From NCBI RefSeq assembly GCF_017916325.1, contig NC_090154.1, positions 592,259 through 656,258 on the forward strand: DNA of 64,000 nt. Reading direction: 5' to 3'. Position numbers and translations under genes: made by a program. This document shows positions 60,187 to 64,000 of this stretch, one piece after another. The notes under the pieces were generated by a model. It made no database searches. It was given only the letters and a program-made list of their open reading frames with translations, and was not told the origin of the DNA. Source of the DNA: Leishmania martiniquensis (taxonomy: Eukaryota; Euglenozoa; Kinetoplastea; Trypanosomatida; Trypanosomatidae). How positions within the stretch are numbered: the stretch's first letter is position 1; each line of letters opens with the position of its first letter.

Positions 60187-62301
60187 GGTAGGGCTTAACC
60201 CCCGCAGGGGCAGGAGAAGGCCACATGGTTGGCGGGGGGGTTTCGCCTGGTCTGCTGTATGGCTGTGCTTGCGGGCCGGAAAAAAAAGGCGGGCGCCGCA
60301 GCGAAGGCGCCCAAGCGCCCGAAACGGCTAGGGGCGGCCCGGAGAGACAAAAGCCAGCGGCGCCCGCCAACAAACCGCGGCCCCGAGGGGTTTTGTGTGT
60401 GCAAAAAACCCTCGCGGTCAGATCTACGCGATGGGCGTTGCTTTGGTTTTCTTTGGTGTGGGCCTTTGGGCAGGGCGGGGCCCCGGTTTTCTTTGGGGTG
60501 AGGGGCGGCATTCCGGGGGCTGTGGCCAAACAAAACCCCGGTATTTTTGGCGGGGAAATATGCGGACAGCCCCTTTATCTTTCAGAGCGCAAGACCTCGA
60601 CGCGCACGCACCTCGCGGCGAGCATACCCGTATCCGGTGATCCGGCTCTCGTTGCATAGCTCATGGAAAAGCGCTTTTCGGCCAAAGCCTGCGGGGGGGC
60701 TGGCTGGCGGGTGCGCCAGTCCCCTTGGCGGCGGGGGGGGCTGGGGGGCGGCATGGCGCGCCTCGCCACGCCCAACGCGCGGCCTTTTGGAAGAAGCAAG
60801 CCCGAGCGCCTTTAGGAAATGTAGCGCGTAGCGCCGTCTGCTTATTGCGCGCCCTGCGCTGAACCAGGCGAAGGGCAAACAGACACCCGCCATCTTTTAT
60901 TCCATGCTTTATACGACCCCGGGGACTTATTCCTGGAAAAAAGCGGAAAGGCTACTGCGGAATACCTTCGGTTCTATGGGGTGAGGAAAAGCGTGGCGGT
61001 GTGTGTGGGGTATGGGCTTTTTCAGCCGTGGGCTCAGATTTTTACACGAAAGGCTGAGGAGAAAGAGGGGGGCCGCATTGCCTTTGTGGCCTTTTGGTGT
61101 GGCTACGCGCTTTGGGGTGTCTACCCCCCCCCCTGTCGGCACGTTTTGAAAAGCACCGGGGGCGCGGGTGGTTGGAAAGGGGGTGGGGCAGAGCCAAGCC
61201 CCTCGTTCCCATTTGGCGGCGCGAAAAAGGGAGGGGGGCGGTGTTTGCCATTGGTGGGGGCGTGGGCGGCCACCGCACAAACACGGGGCGGCGCGCCCGG
61301 CGTCTGGTTGGTGGAAAAGGTGCCGCCACCAAAGTTTGTAGCCCCCAAGGGGGAAGTTACCGTTTGGAGGGCCGTGAAAAGACGGGGGGGGGCGCAGTTC
61401 TGGCCAAGCAGTGGCGCCCGCCGACGGAAGCCGTGCCTTTGAACGGCTTTTTCCTTTTTGTTACATAAACCGCGCTGCCAACAAGAGCCCCCTATGCCCA
61501 TTCTAAAACAAAATGGGGCGATGGCTTCTGGGCTTTTGTCCGCGGGCTGCGTGCTCTCAAGGGTGGGGTGGCGCGCGCCCTTGGATCCCCTATTTTTGGG
61601 AAAGGGCAGCTGGGTTTTGCCGGCCGCTGCTGGCCCTGCCGGCTCCCGTATCCCCCCCTTCGGTACCCTTGGGGCTTCGCAGGGCCCGGGGTGAGAAAAA
61701 AGAGAGGGGGCCCCTTTGTTTGGCCTCCAGGCCTTCCCGGAAAACCCCTCGAAGCCCGCCCACGCCCGCTGGCGTCAGCCTGGGGGCTCGGGGCGGGGGG
61801 GCTCGCGCATTACCCCAGGGTGTCTGGCTGCGGGGTGGCTCTTTTGGATTTGGCGGGTCCCCGCGAGTCATCAAATCCCTTCTTCAGGATGAAGTTGCGG
61901 GCCGGCTCGTCCGGGCCTGGGCGGTGCCCTTTTCGTTTCGCCGCTTTGCGCGTTTCGCCGCTCGGTCCGTTGGGGGTGGGGGCGCCCTGGCCCGTGGGTA
62001 AAGGGGTTCCGGCGCCCTAGTGGCCACCGCGGGGCGCGGCCAGCGGCCGCGCAGCCCCGAAAACGCACCAAGCGAGCTGATCAAAGACCGGGGCCCCTCC
62101 TATGCAAATGGTTGTCGTCTGCGTGCGGTGGTTGGGGGTTGCTGTCGTTGTTTTTCGTTCGTTTTGGGTGGCGGGGCCGCGCTGGGCTCTTTTTTTGGCG
62201 GGGGGGGCGGGCGGGCCCGCGCCTCCACGAGGCTCGGCTGCGCCGAGGGCAGCTATGCCCCTCCCCCCCCGGCCGCGCCTCCTGGGGGCAATGGGGCGTG
62301 G
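60187..62301. other. Homopolymer-rich block of unknown nature
   Basis: 2.1 kb between two copies of the 59-bp repeat. Runs of 3-6 identical bases (G, C, T, A) are far more frequent than elsewhere in the window, especially 60,210-60,560, 60,680-60,760 and 60,960-62,270. No frame shows Leishmania-like codon use. Short normal-looking islands occur (for example 60,561-60,660). It may be low-quality assembly rather than biology. Confidence 0.6.
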
Positions 62302-62360
62302 CAACTACATCCTTGGAAAGGGGCGATTCCTCCAGCGTGTGTGTGTGTGGGGGGTGCAGC
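62302..62360 (+). repeat. 59-bp direct repeat, copy B
   Basis: Exact second copy of 60128-60186, 2,174 bp downstream; flanks differ on both sides. Confidence 0.9.
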
Positions 62361-62389
62361 TGCCTATGGCGGCCGTGCGTATGGTTTCG

Positions 62390-63350
62390 CGGCGTCTTGG
62401 ATGGGGTGGGGGGCTGCCGCACGTGGCGTAGTTGGCGAGGGCATCCGTGACAATGTCGTCCACAATGTCCTACGCGACACGGTGCACGTCGCAGATGACG
62501 CTGAGCTTCTGCACACCAGCCGGCGAGCCAAGCGGCGCCAGCTCGACGATGCTGTCACCGTTGCGACTGCGTCGCAGGACACTGGTGAGTGTGGCATGTT
62601 CGTGCGGTACAGCAGACGTGCCCGGCTGACGATGGTGTAGTGACCCTGCTGCACCGGCGGCGGCGGCGGCGCCGCCACCGTGTCCGCATGCTGCGCGGGC
62701 GACGCCGCGTAGGTCCCCTTCCAGTTAGCCTCCGCACCGACGTCCAGCTCGATTGTAGCGGCGCCGTAGGTGAGCATGGCGCGCTTGCGCACGCTCACCT
62801 ACGTCCTCGGAGCCCGAAGAGACCTCCTTGAAGTCGCGCAGCTCTCACAGCGCCTCGGCCGTCATGGGCCGAACATGCGCATGAGGTTGGCGAGAAGGGG
62901 TATCCTGCCTGGCAGCACGCCGCCCGGCCCCAACAGGTTGTGGTTGAGTCGCTCGAGCTCCAGCACATTGTCGCGGCTCAGCATGACCGACTTGGCGCGG
63001 CGTGAGCGGTGCAGGAGGATTGCAGCGGAAGGTCGGGGACCTGGGCTGTGACACTCATGGTCTGTGCGGTCACGTCGTAGTCGCCGTAATAAGCTTGAGT
63101 TGGTTCCCCGCGCCTCAGAGGAACATCGCAGACGCCCCGCGCGCGTGGCAGCGATCGAGCTCTGTCATCGATGACGCACACAAAGCCACGAAGCACGGGA
63201 GGAAAAGGGGCCACAAATGCGCCCCGCGCACGTACAGCGAGAAGGACACCTCTGCGATAACGCACTACGATGCTGACGGCAACAACACCCTGTCGCGGCC
63301 CACGCACGGGAGGATGGGGAGGCAAAGAGAAGTGAACAGAGAACGGCATG
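62390..63350 (-). pseudogene. Broken gene on the minus strand, family unknown
   Basis: Several minus-strand segments have GC3-rich, Leishmania-like codons but lie in different frames. Around 63,110-63,060 is EPTQAYYGDYDVTAQTMSV. Around 62,990-62,870 is LSRDNVLELERLNHNLL followed by LPGRIPLLANLMRMF. Around 62,775-62,580 is MLTYGAATIELDVGAEANW, then GHYTIVSRARLLYRTN. Around 62,560-62,420 is DSIVELAPLGSPAGVQKLSV followed by DIVDDIVTDALANYATCGS. Joining them needs at least three frame changes, and two stops interrupt. I do not recognise the family. The orientation is opposite to the host genes, suggesting a rearranged subtelomeric relic. Confidence 0.5.
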
Positions 63351-64000
63351 AGATAGGGGCGTGTGGGTTTGGTGTGGTGTGGGCGACGGCCTCCTCCTCC
63401 CGCCGCTGTCCCCTACGCGCGGCGTCTCCGTCCCTCTCCCCCAACGTGTGGTGCGTGGGCGGCCACTGACGATGCGCGCACGATTGGCGCTCTACGAGCT
63501 CCACGGCGGTGGCAGAGGGTGGGGTGAGGAGAGGGGGACATATATGCGCATCACCACCCGCCCCACTACCCGCACAGGCTGCAGGCGTTGGCAGGGGGGC
63601 GGGAGCAGGCAGTGTCGAGGAGCCCCGCATGCCAGCTGGCGCTGGCCTGTGGTGTCGGTACATTGTGTTCGCGTTAGAGGTTTCGTGGACGAGCGTGAAG
63701 GACACCCTTGCTCAGAATCAAGGGCAAGAAAAAGAGAGGGGGGGCGCGAAGTGAACGCGGGGGTGTCGCTTCGAAGAAAAGGGCACAGACACAGACAGGC
63801 ACAGGCGCCGACTGCTTTTCTGTGCGCCCTCCCCCACGGTGCCCCCTCCCTCCCCCAACTTCGCCCGAAACGTCCGTACCCCGGGACCTCCTGCTCGCGT
63901 GCACGCAGGCGCGCCGTTCAGAGGTACGCAACGACGACGTGGCGGTGGTGGTGATGGGGAGGAGGAGAGGAGGACGGGTGCAACAGCCCACAGGAAAATA
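63351..64000. other. Terminal stretch, no gene identified
   Basis: GC-rich and G-rich on the + strand (63,521-63,610) with C-runs near 63,820-63,870. No coding signal and no telomeric repeat before the window ends. Confidence 0.5.

Noticed and set aside
61513..62001. 162-codon ORF in the homopolymer-rich block
   Set aside because: Gly/Arg/Pro-rich translation of G/C runs in a region of doubtful sequence quality.
62420..62640. Plus-strand ORF end with SQDTGECGMF, resembling the Q-x-DCG motif of C48 proteases
   Set aside because: The minus strand of the same stretch reads as coherent, codon-biased segments; upstream histidine and aspartate motifs of the protease are absent on the plus strand.

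Overview
This window is nuclear DNA from a trypanosomatid, almost certainly a Leishmania. All confident host genes lie on the + strand with no visible introns. They are GC-rich in coding parts and separated by 0.4-2.4 kb of pyrimidine-rich, microsatellite-rich DNA, where polypyrimidine tracts followed by AG look like spliced-leader acceptors. This is the layout of a directional polycistronic unit running toward a chromosome end. From memory of the L. major map, the set LeishIF4E-2, IMPDH and ATG8 suggests the right end of chromosome 19. The TATE-type transposon beside telomeric hexamers points to the subgenus Viannia or a close relative. Species cannot be decided from the sequence.

Region 1 (1-45,024) is the host polycistron. 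In order it holds: a twin-CX9C-like protein; a FYVE-like zinc-finger protein kinase; an eIF4E (LeishIF4E-2 type); a small unknown protein; a triose-phosphate/nucleotide-sugar transporter; a mitochondrial IF3-like protein; an FKBP-TPR immunophilin; a CPT1-like carnitine acyltransferase; WDR92; IMP dehydrogenase; an ELMO-domain protein; an unknown protein; an FtsH/Yme1-type AAA metalloprotease; SRP19; a divergent kinase or pseudokinase; a BTB/T1-domain protein; ATG8; and a PGAP1-like GPI inositol deacylase. Two almost identical 472-bp SIDER-like repeats lie downstream of the first kinase and of the transporter.

Region 2 (45,025-53,990) is subtelomeric. It contains a decayed, inverted copy of a TATE element (minus strand, about 45,860-47,680), recognisable by aligning its broken frames to the intact element. 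It also has a fragment resembling the element's 3' end (about 48,410-48,600), a 130-bp A-rich tract, the last long host gene (a membrane-anchored unknown protein) and a 70-codon ORF.

Region 3 (53,994-60,186) starts with three TTAGGG units directly abutting a near-complete TATE element. It has a Gag-like ORF1; an ORF2 whose N-terminal part carries the H/D/Q/C signature of a Ulp1/C48-like cysteine protease, fused to a C-terminal tyrosine recombinase; and an ORF3 with reverse transcriptase and RNase H. The three ORFs step through successive -1 frames. ORF2 has no ATG in its first 149 codons, but a canonical A AAA AAC heptamer lies exactly where it would shift ribosomes into ORF2. This copy carries an in-frame TAG after ORF1 and one extra G in ORF3. 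The protease-recombinase fusion and the frameshift organisation are the most interesting finding.

Region 4 (60,187-64,000) contains a 2.1-kb block between two 59-bp direct repeats. The block is abnormally rich in homopolymers and may be an assembly problem. It is followed by a broken, unidentified gene on the minus strand.
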